DNA from: CBDFHV01 sp965247705
Lineage (GTDB): Bacteria; Pseudomonadota; Alphaproteobacteria; Rhodospirillales; CAMCUA01
Assembly: GCA_965247705.1 (NCBI GenBank)
Contig: CBDFHV010000031.1
Location: 39,229 to 103,228, forward strand
Direction: 5' to 3'
Length of the DNA stretch: 64,000 bases
Shown here: piece by piece, positions 9,144-16,730 of the stretch
Layout of the letters: the number at the start of each line of letters is the position of its first letter
How positions within the stretch are numbered: position 1 is the stretch's first letter
Notes under the pieces: generated by a model
What the model was told of the DNA's origin: nothing
Databases searched by the model: none
What the model saw: only the letters and a program-made list of their open reading frames with translations
Translations under genes and position numbers: made by a program

Positions 9144-9179
9144 CGGTGGATTCCACCCATCACACGCTACCTCCCCCAC

Positions 9180-9227
9180 GGACAATTTGAGCAAAGGACT
9201 ATTTGAGCAAAGGACAATTTGAGCGAA
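9180..9227 (-). repeat. Three 16-bp direct repeats upstream of dnaA
   Basis: Three consecutive 16-bp units begin at 9180, 9196 and 9212. On the minus strand they read TTTGCTCAAATTGTCC with one or two changes per copy. The array ends 37 bp before the dnaA start codon, so it lies in the promoter or leader. Its regular spacing (about 1.5 helical turns) would suit either a repeated protein site or slipped-strand variation. Confidence 0.8.
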
Positions 9228-9710
9228 TGACAACGCCGCCCTGCTCGCATGTGTTTCGTGTTTGCGCCTTTCGATACCACCAACCGCAACCCTCTGATCC
9301 GCGCCATTGGCGGCGTCGGGGCTGGAAGCATGATGCTGGGACGAAGGTCCGAGAGCGTGTCTCGGCCGGATAACCACACCCTCTATCGAGCCGAAGCTCG
9401 GCGCCCCCTGCTGAATTCCCCCACCTGTTGCGTATGTCTTTTATTATTAAACAGTTATTATTGTGTAATTGACGTTGGATAGAGAAACCGGCCCCAACGC
9501 ATTGGAAATGGTAAATTTTTCGATGTTCTCGCAAAGTGTCTAATTTAGATACTTGTATATTTCAGATTTTGACTTTGAATTCTCCTTCCGCCGTCCCAGG
9601 AAGGTAAATCTAGCCGCCCCTTCGAGCGCTGACAACGAGACCGAATAGGGAACACCAAAATTAATTCGCTTGACAAGGATGGCGGTCCGACTCCCAGTCA
9701 TCCGACCTCC

Positions 9711-9755
9711 AAAAAAAACGAAGGGCCGCTCACGTCCGTCGGACATAAGCGACCC
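9711..9755 (-). terminator. Rho-independent terminator of rpsT
   Basis: Minus-strand hairpin: arms at 9755-9740 and 9738-9723, 16 bp paired with three G-U pairs, followed by TTCG and eight T residues (9718-9711). It begins 23 bp after the rpsT stop codon. It is the clearest intrinsic terminator in the window. Confidence 0.9.
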
Positions 9756-9778
9756 GCCATGGGCTATCGTCGGCGCAG

Positions 9779-10045
9779 TCAGGCGTTCATGGAATTGATA
9801 CGGGCGGACAGGCGCGACAGCTTCCGGGAGCAGGTATTGCGATGCACGAGGTTCTTGTTGACCCCGCGCATCAGCTCCGGCTGGGCCTGTTTGAAGGCTT
9901 CGCGCGCCTGATCCTGGTTACCCGAATCGATCGCCTCTTCGACCTTTCGCAGGTAGGTGCGGATGCGGCTGGTGCGCCTGCGGTTGACCAGGGTGCGCTT
10001 GACGGTTTGACGGATGCGCTTTTTCGCGGACTTGTGGTGTGCCAT
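9779..10045 (-). CDS. rpsT: 30S ribosomal protein S20
   Basis: 88 residues, starting MAHHKSAKKRIRQ and rich in Lys/Arg throughout, typical of S20, a primary 16S rRNA-binding protein. The length is standard. It is a single-gene unit: a strong promoter (TTGACG / 17 bp / TATAAG) lies 45-73 bp upstream and an intrinsic terminator lies just downstream. Location next to dnaA is a common alphaproteobacterial arrangement. Confidence 0.98.
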   Translation of the reverse strand: MAHHKSAKKRIRQTVKRTLVNRRRTSRIRTYLRKVEEAIDSGNQDQAREAFKQAQPELMRGVNKNLVHRNTCSRKLSRLSARINSMNA

Positions 10046-10089
10046 CGGGGGTTCAGTCCAAAAAAACGGGAGATCGTGGGAATGCGCGG

Positions 10090-10118
10090 CTTATAGCGGG
10101 GCCGTCCGGGAGCGTCAA
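10090..10118 (-). promoter_or_regulatory. Promoter of rpsT
   Basis: Minus strand: -35 TTGACG at 10118-10113, a 17-bp spacer and -10 TATAAG at 10095-10090. Both hexamers match the sigma-70 consensus in five of six positions. The start would fall near 10083, giving a leader of roughly 38 nt to the rpsT ATG. Confidence 0.85.
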
Positions 10119-10144
10119 GGCGGCCGCGGTTTTGGTGGGCCTGT

Positions 10145-10864
10145 TTAGCGGTTGCGGAAGGCGGGCTTTCGTTTTTCGATGAAGGCGTCCATGCCCTCCT
10201 TATGATCCCCGGTGGCGAAGGCGGCGTGCAACAGGCGGCGCTCGAACCGAATGCCTTCGCTGAGGGTGGTCTCGTAGGCCCGGTTGACCGCCTCCTTCAC
10301 CATGTACGTGGCGGCGCGCGATAGCCCGGCGATGGCGCGGGCGACCTTGAACGCGGTTTCCTGAAGCGCGTCCGCGGGCACTACCCGGCTCACCAGGCCC
10401 GCCCGTTCGGCTTCCTCGGCGTCCATCATGCGCCCGGTCAGGCACATATCCATGGCCTTGGCCTTGCCAATAAGGCGGGTCAGCCGTTGGGTGCCACCGG
10501 CGCCGGGCGGAATTCCCAGGGTGACCTCGGGCTGACCGAACTTGGCCGTGTCGGCGGCGATGACGATGTCGCACATCATGGCGACTTCGCAGCCGCCGCC
10601 GAGGGCGAAGCCGGCGACCGCGGCGATGGTGGGCTTGCGGCAGGCCGCCAGGCGCTCCCAGTCGCTGGTGATGAAATCTTCCAGGTAGGCCTCGACGAAG
10701 GTCTTGTCGCGCATGGCCTTGACGTCGTCGCCTTCCAGAGCGTCCACCGCCCGGGCCAGCTCGGCGGTCATGGTGGCGTCGAGGGCGTTCAAGGCCTGGG
10801 GCCGGTTGAAGGTGATCAGGCCCACCCCATCGCGGGCTTCAACCAGCAGGGTCTCGTAGGTCAT
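10145..10864 (-). CDS. Enoyl-CoA hydratase/isomerase (crotonase) family protein with an internal deletion
   Basis: 239 residues, about 20 shorter than usual (258-260). The fold is otherwise clear: NRPQALNALD near the N-terminus, AGFALGGGCEVAMMCD with its oxyanion glycine and first catalytic Glu, FGQPEVTLGI with the second Glu, then PGAGGTQRL. Normal members have about 20 residues between the acidic turn (here EGDD, about residues 44-47) and VKAM, including the FAAGAD(I/V)KEM strand whose Ala gives the other oxyanion-hole amide. Here EGDD is joined directly to VKAM in frame. Activity is therefore doubtful. The family hydrates enoyl-CoA thioesters in fatty-acid degradation. The start ATG (10864) is 26 bp from the neighbouring secreted-protein gene. 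Confidence 0.85.
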   Translation of the reverse strand: MTYETLLVEARDGVGLITFNRPQALNALDATMTAELARAVDALEGDDVKAMRDKTFVEAYLEDFITSDWERLAACRKPTIAAVAGFALGGGCEVAMMCDIVIAADTAKFGQPEVTLGIPPGAGGTQRLTRLIGKAKAMDMCLTGRMMDAEEAERAGLVSRVVPADALQETAFKVARAIAGLSRAATYMVKEAVNRAYETTLSEGIRFERRLLHAAFATGDHKEGMDAFIEKRKPAFRNR

Positions 10865-10890
10865 CGAACCATTCCGTCCTATTCGGACCG

Positions 10891-11292
10891 CTAGCGGGCA
10901 GCGGCGGGGGCCAGGGAAAAGCGGACGGTCAGCGAACGCGTGGCCGCACTGTCGCCCCCAGCATCGGGGAACTGGATGTCGAGGACCTCGCCCTCGCGGC
11001 GAAAGCGGGTCGCCGACTCCGCGGCCCAACCGAGCTGGGGCAGGGTCTGGGCATAAAAATCGAGGACAGACTCTCGCGATGCCGTGCCGGCGGCATAGAC
11101 CTCGGCGATGCGGCCGGACGGTGAATCGAAGACCAGGGCGCCGTCGGCCGCCTCCCGCAGGGCGGGCATGCGGGGCAAGTCGTTCACGGCGGCGAAGAAG
11201 GCCGGCTCCTGGGCCGACCCCGGCGAGACGACCTGGCCGCCGAGGATTGCCAGGACGCTCAACACCCGAAGGACGGTTCTGCGGCTGATCAT
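10891..11292 (-). CDS. Secreted protein of unknown function between mutM and the crotonase gene
   Basis: 133 residues. The N-terminus is a good Sec signal peptide: MISRRT, a hydrophobic core, and a likely cleavage after GSA (about residue 27, before QEP). The mature part is about 105 residues, with ALVFDSPSGRIAEVYAAG followed by FYAQTLPQLGWAAE, a pattern of a small alpha/beta domain. I do not recognise a named family with certainty. It is 14 bp downstream of mutM and 26 bp upstream of the crotonase gene, so the three may form one transcript. The product is probably periplasmic; no catalytic motif is visible. Confidence 0.8.
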   Translation of the reverse strand: MISRRTVLRVLSVLAILGGQVVSPGSAQEPAFFAAVNDLPRMPALREAADGALVFDSPSGRIAEVYAAGTASRESVLDFYAQTLPQLGWAAESATRFRREGEVLDIQFPDAGGDSAATRSLTVRFSLAPAAAR

Positions 11293-11306
11293 GGGAGGGA
11301 CTTACC

Positions 11307-12146
11307 TCACCGTTGATGGCGGGGACAATAGAAAGTCGACCGTCCGGACTGAACGATGCGCTTCACCCCGGGGCCGGGGAGATTGCCGCAACGGGCACAG
11401 GCGTGCCCCTCTCGCCCATAGACGGCGAAACTGTATTGGAAATAACCGATCTCGCCGTCGGGCCGCCGATGGTCGCGCAGGGACGCGCCGCCGGCGACGA
11501 TCGCTTCCTGGAGCACCCCCTTGATGGCCTCAACCAGCCGTTCGGCCCGGCGGCCCCGAATCCCCCCCGACGACCGCCGAGGCGACAATCCCGCCCGATA
11601 GAGGGCCTCGCAGGCATAGATGTTGCCGATGCCGGAGACCAGGCGCTGATCCAGCAGCGCCGCCTTGATGGGCCCCCGCCGCCCGGCGAGCGCGGCGGCC
11701 AGGGTGGGGCCGTCGAAGGCGGGGTCCAGGGGTTCGGGCCCCAGGTTGGCCAGCAGGGGATGGGCCGCCAGATCGGCCTCGCGGCACAGGTCCATGAGGC
11801 CGAAGCGGCGCGGATCGTGGAAGCGGATCTCGGCCCCATGGTCGGTCAGGAACACCACGTGATCGTGGGGCGCCAGCGGGGGGGCGGCGCGGGCGCTCAA
11901 AACCTTGAATGATCCCGACATGCCCAGGTGACCGAGCAGGGCCGTGCCGTCGTCCAGGTGCCAGATCAGGTACTTGGAACGCCGGGCGATCTTCAGCACC
12001 GTACGCGCCTCCAGGCGCCCGGCGAAGCCCCGCGGCAGTGGGCGCCTGAGGTCGCGCCGCCGCACGGTCACCTGCTCGATGCGCCGGCCCTCCAGGGCCA
12101 CGGCGAGGCCGCCGCGCACGGTCTCCACCTCCGGCAGTTCGGGCAT
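11307..12146 (-). CDS. mutM: Formamidopyrimidine-DNA glycosylase (Fpg/MutM)
   Basis: 279 residues. Removes oxidised purines such as 8-oxoguanine and cleaves the abasic site. The N-terminus MPELPEVE supplies the catalytic Pro2 and Glu3. The helix-two-turn-helix region has ALLDQRLVSGIGNIYACEALYRAG, and the C-terminus has the beta-hairpin zinc finger with RIVQSGRSTFYCP. Odd: the fourth zinc ligand, normally Cys in CPxCQ, is His here (YCPRHQR; codon CAT), giving C-x2-C ... C-x2-H. His can coordinate zinc, so activity may be kept. It is divergent from ubiE, with 67 bp between the starts. Confidence 0.96.
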   Translation of the reverse strand: MPELPEVETVRGGLAVALEGRRIEQVTVRRRDLRRPLPRGFAGRLEARTVLKIARRSKYLIWHLDDGTALLGHLGMSGSFKVLSARAAPPLAPHDHVVFLTDHGAEIRFHDPRRFGLMDLCREADLAAHPLLANLGPEPLDPAFDGPTLAAALAGRRGPIKAALLDQRLVSGIGNIYACEALYRAGLSPRRSSGGIRGRRAERLVEAIKGVLQEAIVAGGASLRDHRRPDGEIGYFQYSFAVYGREGHACARCGNLPGPGVKRIVQSGRSTFYCPRHQR

Positions 12147-12213
12147 GGACTCGTCCTTGAAATACCGTGCCAGCGTAGCGGCTGGCGGATGTGGAGGCTA
12201 TGGTGCCGGCGTC

Positions 12214-12978
12214 ATGAACGCGGCCGCACCCCGTTCCCGGCCGAACGCGCCGGTGGATTTCGGCTTTCGTCGGGTCGACCCGGACGAGAAGGACCGCCTC
12301 GTGCGCGGTGTCTTCGACCGGGTCGCGGGCCGCTACGACCTGATGAACGACCTCATGAGCCTGGGCGCCCACCGCCTGTGGAAGGAAGCCCTGCTCGACT
12401 GGCTGGCGCCGCGCCCGTCCATGAGCCTTGTGGACATCGGCGGCGGCACCGGGGACGTGGCGTTCCGCTTCCGCGCCCGGGGCGGCGGGCCGGCGGTGGT
12501 CGTCGACGTGAACGAATCCATGCTGTCCACGGGGCGGCGCCGGGCCGCGGGGCGGCGCCAGGGGGACGGCCTCCAGTGGCTGCTGGGCGACGCCGAGGCC
12601 CTGCCCGTGGCCGACGGCGCGGTGGACGCGGTCACCGCCGCCTTCAGCCTGCGCAACGTGACCCGGGTCGAGCGGGCCCTGGCCGAGGCCCGCCGGGTCC
12701 TGCGGCCGGGCGGGCGGTTCCTGTGCCTGGAGTTCGCCCGCCTCGCCCTGCCCCTGCTGGCGCCCGCCTATGACGCCTATTCGTTCCGGGTCCTGCCCGC
12801 CCTGGGCCGGGCGGTGGCGGGGGACGGGGCGGCCTATCGGTACCTGGCGGAGAGCATCCGGCGCTTCCCCGATCAGGAGCGCTTCGCCGCCCTGATCGGG
12901 GACGCGGGTCTGGAGCGGGTGCGGGTACGTAACCTGGCCGGCGGCATCGCCGCCCTCTACTCCGCCTGGCGCCTGTGA
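12214..12978 (+). CDS. ubiE: Ubiquinone/menaquinone biosynthesis C-methyltransferase UbiE
   Basis: 254 residues, start ATG 12214. SAM-dependent methyltransferase acting on the quinone ring. Family signatures: RYDLMNDLMSLGAHRLWK (first UbiE motif), the SAM-binding loop VDIGGGTGDVAFRF, SLRNVT, RVLRPGGRFLCLEF, and near the end YRYLAESIRRFPDQE. It begins the plus-strand run ubiE-coaBC-dut-moeB and is separated from coaBC by 38 bp. In many alphaproteobacteria ubiB sits between ubiE and coaBC; it is absent here. Confidence 0.95.
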   Translation: MNAAAPRSRPNAPVDFGFRRVDPDEKDRLVRGVFDRVAGRYDLMNDLMSLGAHRLWKEALLDWLAPRPSMSLVDIGGGTGDVAFRFRARGGGPAVVVDVNESMLSTGRRRAAGRRQGDGLQWLLGDAEALPVADGAVDAVTAAFSLRNVTRVERALAEARRVLRPGGRFLCLEFARLALPLLAPAYDAYSFRVLPALGRAVAGDGAAYRYLAESIRRFPDQERFAALIGDAGLERVRVRNLAGGIAALYSAWRL

Positions 12979-13016
12979 TAGGGTTCAAACATTCGCAATA
13001 GCAAGGACTTGACGCC

Positions 13017-14234
13017 TTGGACCCGTTGAACGGAACCCGTGTCCTGCTGGTGATCGCGGGGGGAATCGCTGCCTACAAGACCCTGGAGCTGATCCGCCGC
13101 CTGCGCGATCGCGGCGCCAGCGTGACGTGCGTGCTGACCGCCGCCGGTGCGCGCTTCGTGACGCCCTTGTCCTTGTCCGCCCTCAGCGGCCAGCCGGTGC
13201 GCCAGGATCTGTTCGACCTGACCCAGGAAAGCGAGACCGGCCACATCCGCCTGGCCCGGGAGTCCGACATGGTGGTCGTCGCCCCGGCCACCGCCGATAT
13301 CATGGCCCGCATGGCAGCCGGCATCGCCGACGACATGGCGACCACCGTCCTGCTGGCCACGGACCGGCCCGTGGTGGTGGCGCCGGCCATGAACCCCACC
13401 ATGTGGGACCACCCCGCCACCCGGGCCAATCTGGCGGTGCTCAAGGCGCGTGGCGTCCGACCGGTGGGTCCCAACGCCGGCGCCATGGCCGAGCGGGACG
13501 AGACGGGGGTCGGCCGCATGGCCGAGCCGGCGGAGATCCTGGATGCCCTGGAAGCAATCCTGGCTCTGCCACGCCGTCTTACCGGGCGCCGGGCGCTGGT
13601 CACCAGCGGCCCCACCCTCGAAGCAATCGACCCGGTGCGCTACATCGCCAACCGCTCGTCCGGCAAGCAGGGCCACGCCATCGCCGTGGCGCTCAGCGCG
13701 CTCGGCGCCCAGACCCTTCTGGTCTCCGGCCCGACAGCCCTGGCGGACCCGCCGGGGGTGGAGACGGTGCACGTGGAATCCGCCCGCGACATGCTGACCG
13801 CCTGCGAGAAGGCCTTGCCCGTGGACGTGGCCGTATGCGCCGCCGCCGTGGCCGACTGGCGGGTGGCGCAGCCGGCGGCGGCCAAGCTGAAGAAGACCGG
13901 CAACGCGCCGCCGCCGCCCCTGGAACTGGAGCTCAACCCGGACATCCTGGCGGCCCTGGCGGCGCCCGGGCCGCGACGGCCGGGCCTGGTGGTCGGGTTC
14001 GCCGCCGAAACCGAGGCGGTGGCCAAGAACGCGGCGAAGAAACTGCGAAGCAAGGGATGCGACTGGATCGTCGCCAACGACGTCTCGGCGGAAACCGGCA
14101 CGTTCGGCGGCGACGACAATACGGTGACGCTGGTGACCGTCGAGAGCAGCGAATCCTGGCCCGTTCTTCTCAAGCGGGGCGTTGCCGAGCGGCTGGCGGC
14201 GCGCATCGCCGACTCCCTCGGGACACCCCCGTGA
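13017..14234 (+). CDS. coaBC: Bifunctional phosphopantothenoylcysteine decarboxylase / phosphopantothenate-cysteine ligase
   Basis: 405 residues from a TTG start at 13017, with AAGGA 9 bp upstream; no ATG is available before the conserved VLLVIAGGIAAYK. The N-terminal flavoprotein half (CoaC) has the FMN-binding and catalytic region around APATADIMARMAAG and PAMNPTMW. The C-terminal ligase half (CoaB) opens with LVTSGPTLEAIDPVRYI and contains the NRSSGKQG loop. It carries out two steps of coenzyme A synthesis from phosphopantothenate. The stop overlaps the dut GTG start by 4 bp, indicating coupling. Confidence 0.97.
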   Translation: MDPLNGTRVLLVIAGGIAAYKTLELIRRLRDRGASVTCVLTAAGARFVTPLSLSALSGQPVRQDLFDLTQESETGHIRLARESDMVVVAPATADIMARMAAGIADDMATTVLLATDRPVVVAPAMNPTMWDHPATRANLAVLKARGVRPVGPNAGAMAERDETGVGRMAEPAEILDALEAILALPRRLTGRRALVTSGPTLEAIDPVRYIANRSSGKQGHAIAVALSALGAQTLLVSGPTALADPPGVETVHVESARDMLTACEKALPVDVAVCAAAVADWRVAQPAAAKLKKTGNAPPPPLELELNPDILAALAAPGPRRPGLVVGFAAETEAVAKNAAKKLRSKGCDWIVANDVSAETGTFGGDDNTVTLVTVESSESWPVLLKRGVAERLAARIADSLGTPP

Positions 14235-14707
14235 CGGGGCCCGATATCGCCATCCGTCGCCTTCCCCACGGGGCGGACCTGCCCCTGCCCGGCCGCGCCA
14301 CCCCCCACAGCGTCGGCGTCGACCTGATGGCCGCGGTGGCGGCGCCCGTGGTCCTGGCCCCCGGCGGCCGCGCCATCGTGCCGACCGGCATCGCCATGGC
14401 CCTGCCAACCGGATTCGAGGCCCAGATTCGGCCCCGGTCGGGACTGGCCGCCCGCCACGGCGTCACCGTGCTCAACGCGCCGGGAACCATCGATGCCGAC
14501 TACCGGGGCGAGGTCCAGGTGGCCCTGATCAACCTGGGCGCCGAGCCGTTCACGGTTGAACGGGGGGAACGCATCGCCCAGATGGTGGTGGCACCCGTCG
14601 TCCGCGTCCAGTGGCGGGAAGTGGCGGCGCTTCCGGACAGCGAGCGGGGCGCGGGCGGCTTCGGGTCGACGGGCCGCGGAACCATCACGGCGACGGGAAA
14701 CCGATGA
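14231..14707 (+). CDS. dut: Deoxyuridine 5'-triphosphate nucleotidohydrolase (dUTPase)
   Basis: 158 residues from GTG 14231, which overlaps the coaBC stop (GTGA). All five trimeric dUTPase motifs are visible: VGVDLMAA, RPRSGLAARHGV, GTIDADYRGEV with the catalytic Asp, RGERIAQMVV, and the C-terminal ERGAGGFGSTG that closes on the substrate. It hydrolyses dUTP to dUMP, keeping uracil out of DNA and feeding dTMP synthesis. coaBC-dut adjacency is widespread in Proteobacteria. The stop overlaps the next gene's ATG by 4 bp. Confidence 0.98.
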   Translation: MTGPDIAIRRLPHGADLPLPGRATPHSVGVDLMAAVAAPVVLAPGGRAIVPTGIAMALPTGFEAQIRPRSGLAARHGVTVLNAPGTIDADYRGEVQVALINLGAEPFTVERGERIAQMVVAPVVRVQWREVAALPDSERGAGGFGSTGRGTITATGNR

Positions 14708-15513
14708 CGGAACTTACGCAGGATCAAGTCGAGCGCTACGCCCGTCACCTGCTGCTGCCCGAGGTGGGCGTGGCGGGTCAGAACCGGCTCAGGGACGGTC
14801 GCGTCCTGGTGGTCGGCGCCGGCGGCCTGGGCTCGCCGCTGATCCTCTACCTGGCGGCGGCGGGCGTGGGCACCATCGGCGTGGTCGACGACGACGTGGT
14901 GGACCTCAGCAACCTGCAGCGCCAGATCGCCCACACCACCGAACGAATTGGCCGGCCGAAGGTGGAAAGCGCCCGTGAGACGGTCGCCGCCATCAACCCG
15001 GACGTGCGCATCGTCACCCACCGCCAGCGGCTGTCGGAGGCCAACGCGCTCGACCTGATCGCCGGCTACGACGTCGTCGCCGACGGCAGCGACAACTTCC
15101 CGACCCGCTTCCTGGTCAACGATGCCTGCTACTTCGCCCACAAGACCCTGGTCAGCGGCGCCGTCCTTCGGTTCGACGGCCAAGTGGCCACGTTCAAGGC
15201 CCATCGAGCCGGCGACGACGGCGAACACGGCCCCTGCTACCGCTGCCTGTTTCGCCAACCGCCGCCCCCCGGCCAGGTGCCCACTTGCTCGGAAGCGGGC
15301 ATCCTCGGCGCCGTTTGCGGCACCATCGGGTCTCTTCAAGCGACGGAGGTGCTGAAGGAGATCATGGTCGTCGGCGACAGCCTTTCGGGATGGCTGCTGG
15401 TCTACGACGCCCTGAGCGGCACCATGCGAAAGATCCGCGTGCGCCGCGATCCCCAATGCCCCCTATGCGGCGAGGCGCCGTCGATCCGCGACCTGCGGCT
15501 CCACGCCGCCTGA
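14704..15513 (+). CDS. HesA/MoeB/ThiF family adenylyltransferase
   Basis: 269 residues, start ATG 14704 overlapping the dut stop. It is an E1-like enzyme that adenylates the C-terminal glycine of a ubiquitin-like sulfur carrier (MoaD or ThiS). Visible features: QVERYARHLLLPEVG at the N-terminus, the nucleotide loop VVGAGGLGSPLI, DVVDLSNLQRQ, SDNFPTRFLVND, a zinc-binding CYRC (about residue 178) pairing with CPLC near the end, and the Cys in PTCSEAGILG. There is no rhodanese domain. MoeB and ThiF cannot be told apart reliably without a carrier gene nearby. Confidence 0.93.
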   Translation: MTELTQDQVERYARHLLLPEVGVAGQNRLRDGRVLVVGAGGLGSPLILYLAAAGVGTIGVVDDDVVDLSNLQRQIAHTTERIGRPKVESARETVAAINPDVRIVTHRQRLSEANALDLIAGYDVVADGSDNFPTRFLVNDACYFAHKTLVSGAVLRFDGQVATFKAHRAGDDGEHGPCYRCLFRQPPPPGQVPTCSEAGILGAVCGTIGSLQATEVLKEIMVVGDSLSGWLLVYDALSGTMRKIRVRRDPQCPLCGEAPSIRDLRLHAA

Positions 15514-15527
15514 GGGCGGATGCCGCC

Positions 15528-16517
15528 CTAAAACTCCTCTTCCAGCACCCTGTCCGGGGGCTGGTGTCCGTCGACGGCGGTGCGGATGTTGACGATCACC
15601 TTCTCGCCCATGTCGACCCGGCCCTCGACCGTGGCGGAGCCCATGTGGGGCAGCAGGACCACGTTGTCGAGCTTCAAGAGTTTCGGGTTGACGGCCGGCT
15701 CGTTCTCGAAGACATCGAGGCCGGCGCCGGCGATCTCCTCGTTGACCAGCATGCGGGTCAGGGCGTTTTCGTCGATGACCTCGCCGCGGGAAGTGTTGAC
15801 CAGAAGCGCCTCGGGGCGCAGCAGCTTCAGGCGGCGGGCGGACAGCAAATGGTAAGTCGCCGGGGTGTGCGGGCAGTTGACCGACACGATGTCCACCCGG
15901 GCCAGCATCTGATCCAGGCTTTCCCAGTAGGTGGATTCCAGTTCGGCGGCCACGTCCGCGTGCACCGGTTTGCGGTTGTGGTAGTGGATGGACAGGCCAA
16001 AGCCCCGCGCCCGCCGGGCCAACGCCTGGCCGATGCGGCCCATGCCGACGATTCCCAGGCGTTTTCCCCAAATCCGATGGCCCAGCATCCAGGTCGGTTT
16101 CCATCCGGACCAGGTCCCTTCCCGCATGATCCGCTCCCCTTCGGCGAGCCGGCGGGATACGGCCAGGATCAGGGCCATGGTCATGTCGGCGGTGTCCTCG
16201 GTCAGCACGTCCGGGGTGTTGGTGACAATGATGTCCCGGGCACGGGCCGCCTTGAGGTCGATATGGTCGATGCCGGTGCCGTAGTTGGCGATCAGCTTCA
16301 GGCGGTCGCCGGCGGCCTTGATCACCGCGGCGTCGATGTGATCGGTGACGGTCGGCACCAGAACGTCGCAGTCGGCAAGGGCCGCGATCAGGTCGTCCCC
16401 CTCCATGGGCTCGTCGCCGAGGTTCAGCCGGGTGTCGAACAACTCCATCATCCGCGTTTCGATAACGGCGGGGAGCTTGCGGGTGACAACGACGCGGGGC
16501 TTTTGCGTGGCGGCCAT
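15528..16517 (-). CDS. D-2-hydroxyacid dehydrogenase (glyoxylate/hydroxypyruvate reductase type)
   Basis: 329 residues. NAD(P)-dependent reduction of 2-oxoacids such as glyoxylate. The dinucleotide fold shows LGIVGMGRIGQALARR (about residues 155-170). Catalytic residues are seen as NTSRGEVIDE (Arg), VFENEP (Glu) and LPHMGSAT (His). ANYGTGIDHIDL is the family's first signature. The length and sequence resemble GyaR-like glyoxylate reductases of alphaproteobacteria, but hydroxypyruvate or phenylpyruvate reductase is possible. It converges with moeB/thiF (14 bp apart) and is divergent from the SH3 gene across a 213-bp spacer containing a strong hairpin. Confidence 0.92.
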   Translation of the reverse strand: MAATQKPRVVVTRKLPAVIETRMMELFDTRLNLGDEPMEGDDLIAALADCDVLVPTVTDHIDAAVIKAAGDRLKLIANYGTGIDHIDLKAARARDIIVTNTPDVLTEDTADMTMALILAVSRRLAEGERIMREGTWSGWKPTWMLGHRIWGKRLGIVGMGRIGQALARRARGFGLSIHYHNRKPVHADVAAELESTYWESLDQMLARVDIVSVNCPHTPATYHLLSARRLKLLRPEALLVNTSRGEVIDENALTRMLVNEEIAGAGLDVFENEPAVNPKLLKLDNVVLLPHMGSATVEGRVDMGEKVIVNIRTAVDGHQPPDRVLEEEF

Positions 16518-16638
16518 GGCGGGAGTTCCTAGTGTTCCGATCGAGACATTTCGTTCCCATTAAATCTACGCAAACTGCGACCTTCACCCCCGGGCTCAGG
16601 AACCAAATGTTAGAATCGCAACACTAGAGAGGGGTGCG

Positions 16639-16679
16639 GGTGCCTTAGCAGCCCCTTCCGGGGCTGTCCAGCAGGCACC
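16639..16679 (-). other. Two-part stem-loop with a GGAA tetraloop in a divergent promoter region
   Basis: An outer stem (GGTGCC 16639-16644 with GGCACC 16674-16679) encloses an inner perfect 7-bp stem (16649-16655 with 16660-16666). The plus-strand loop is TTCC; on the minus strand it is GGAA, a stable GNRA-type loop, so the minus-strand RNA is the more likely folded form. It would lie in the 5' leader of the dehydrogenase gene, about 120 bp before its start. No U-tract follows, so it is not a normal terminator. Confidence 0.5.
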
Positions 16680-16730
16680 GGTACCTGCCTTGACCCGAGC
16701 CCGGCCCGCGCGTCATCATCAGCACCATCG

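Larger units (their letters stand above)
9144..9778. other. AT-rich dnaA-rpsT spacer, possible dnaA promoter or origin region
   Basis: 635 bp without a credible gene. It contains three 16-bp repeats near dnaA (9180-9227), long A/T-rich stretches at about 9435-9480 and 9515-9590 that stand out from the G+C-rich surroundings, and the rpsT terminator (9711-9755). I searched for DnaA boxes by eye. The best is ATAACCACA at about 9370, 7 of 9 matches to TTATCCACA; no perfect box is present. It may hold the dnaA promoter. A replication origin here is possible but not supported by a box cluster. Confidence 0.5.

Noticed and set aside
9365..9475. Possible DnaA boxes in the dnaA-rpsT spacer
   Set aside because: The best match is 7 of 9 (ATAACCACA) and the next only 6 of 9; there is no cluster, so I do not call an origin.
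16630..16700. Signal recognition particle RNA, because of the GGAA loop and nearby GGTCAAGG on the minus strand
   Set aside because: The conserved asymmetric SRP helix 8 bulges are missing; the stem is perfectly paired.
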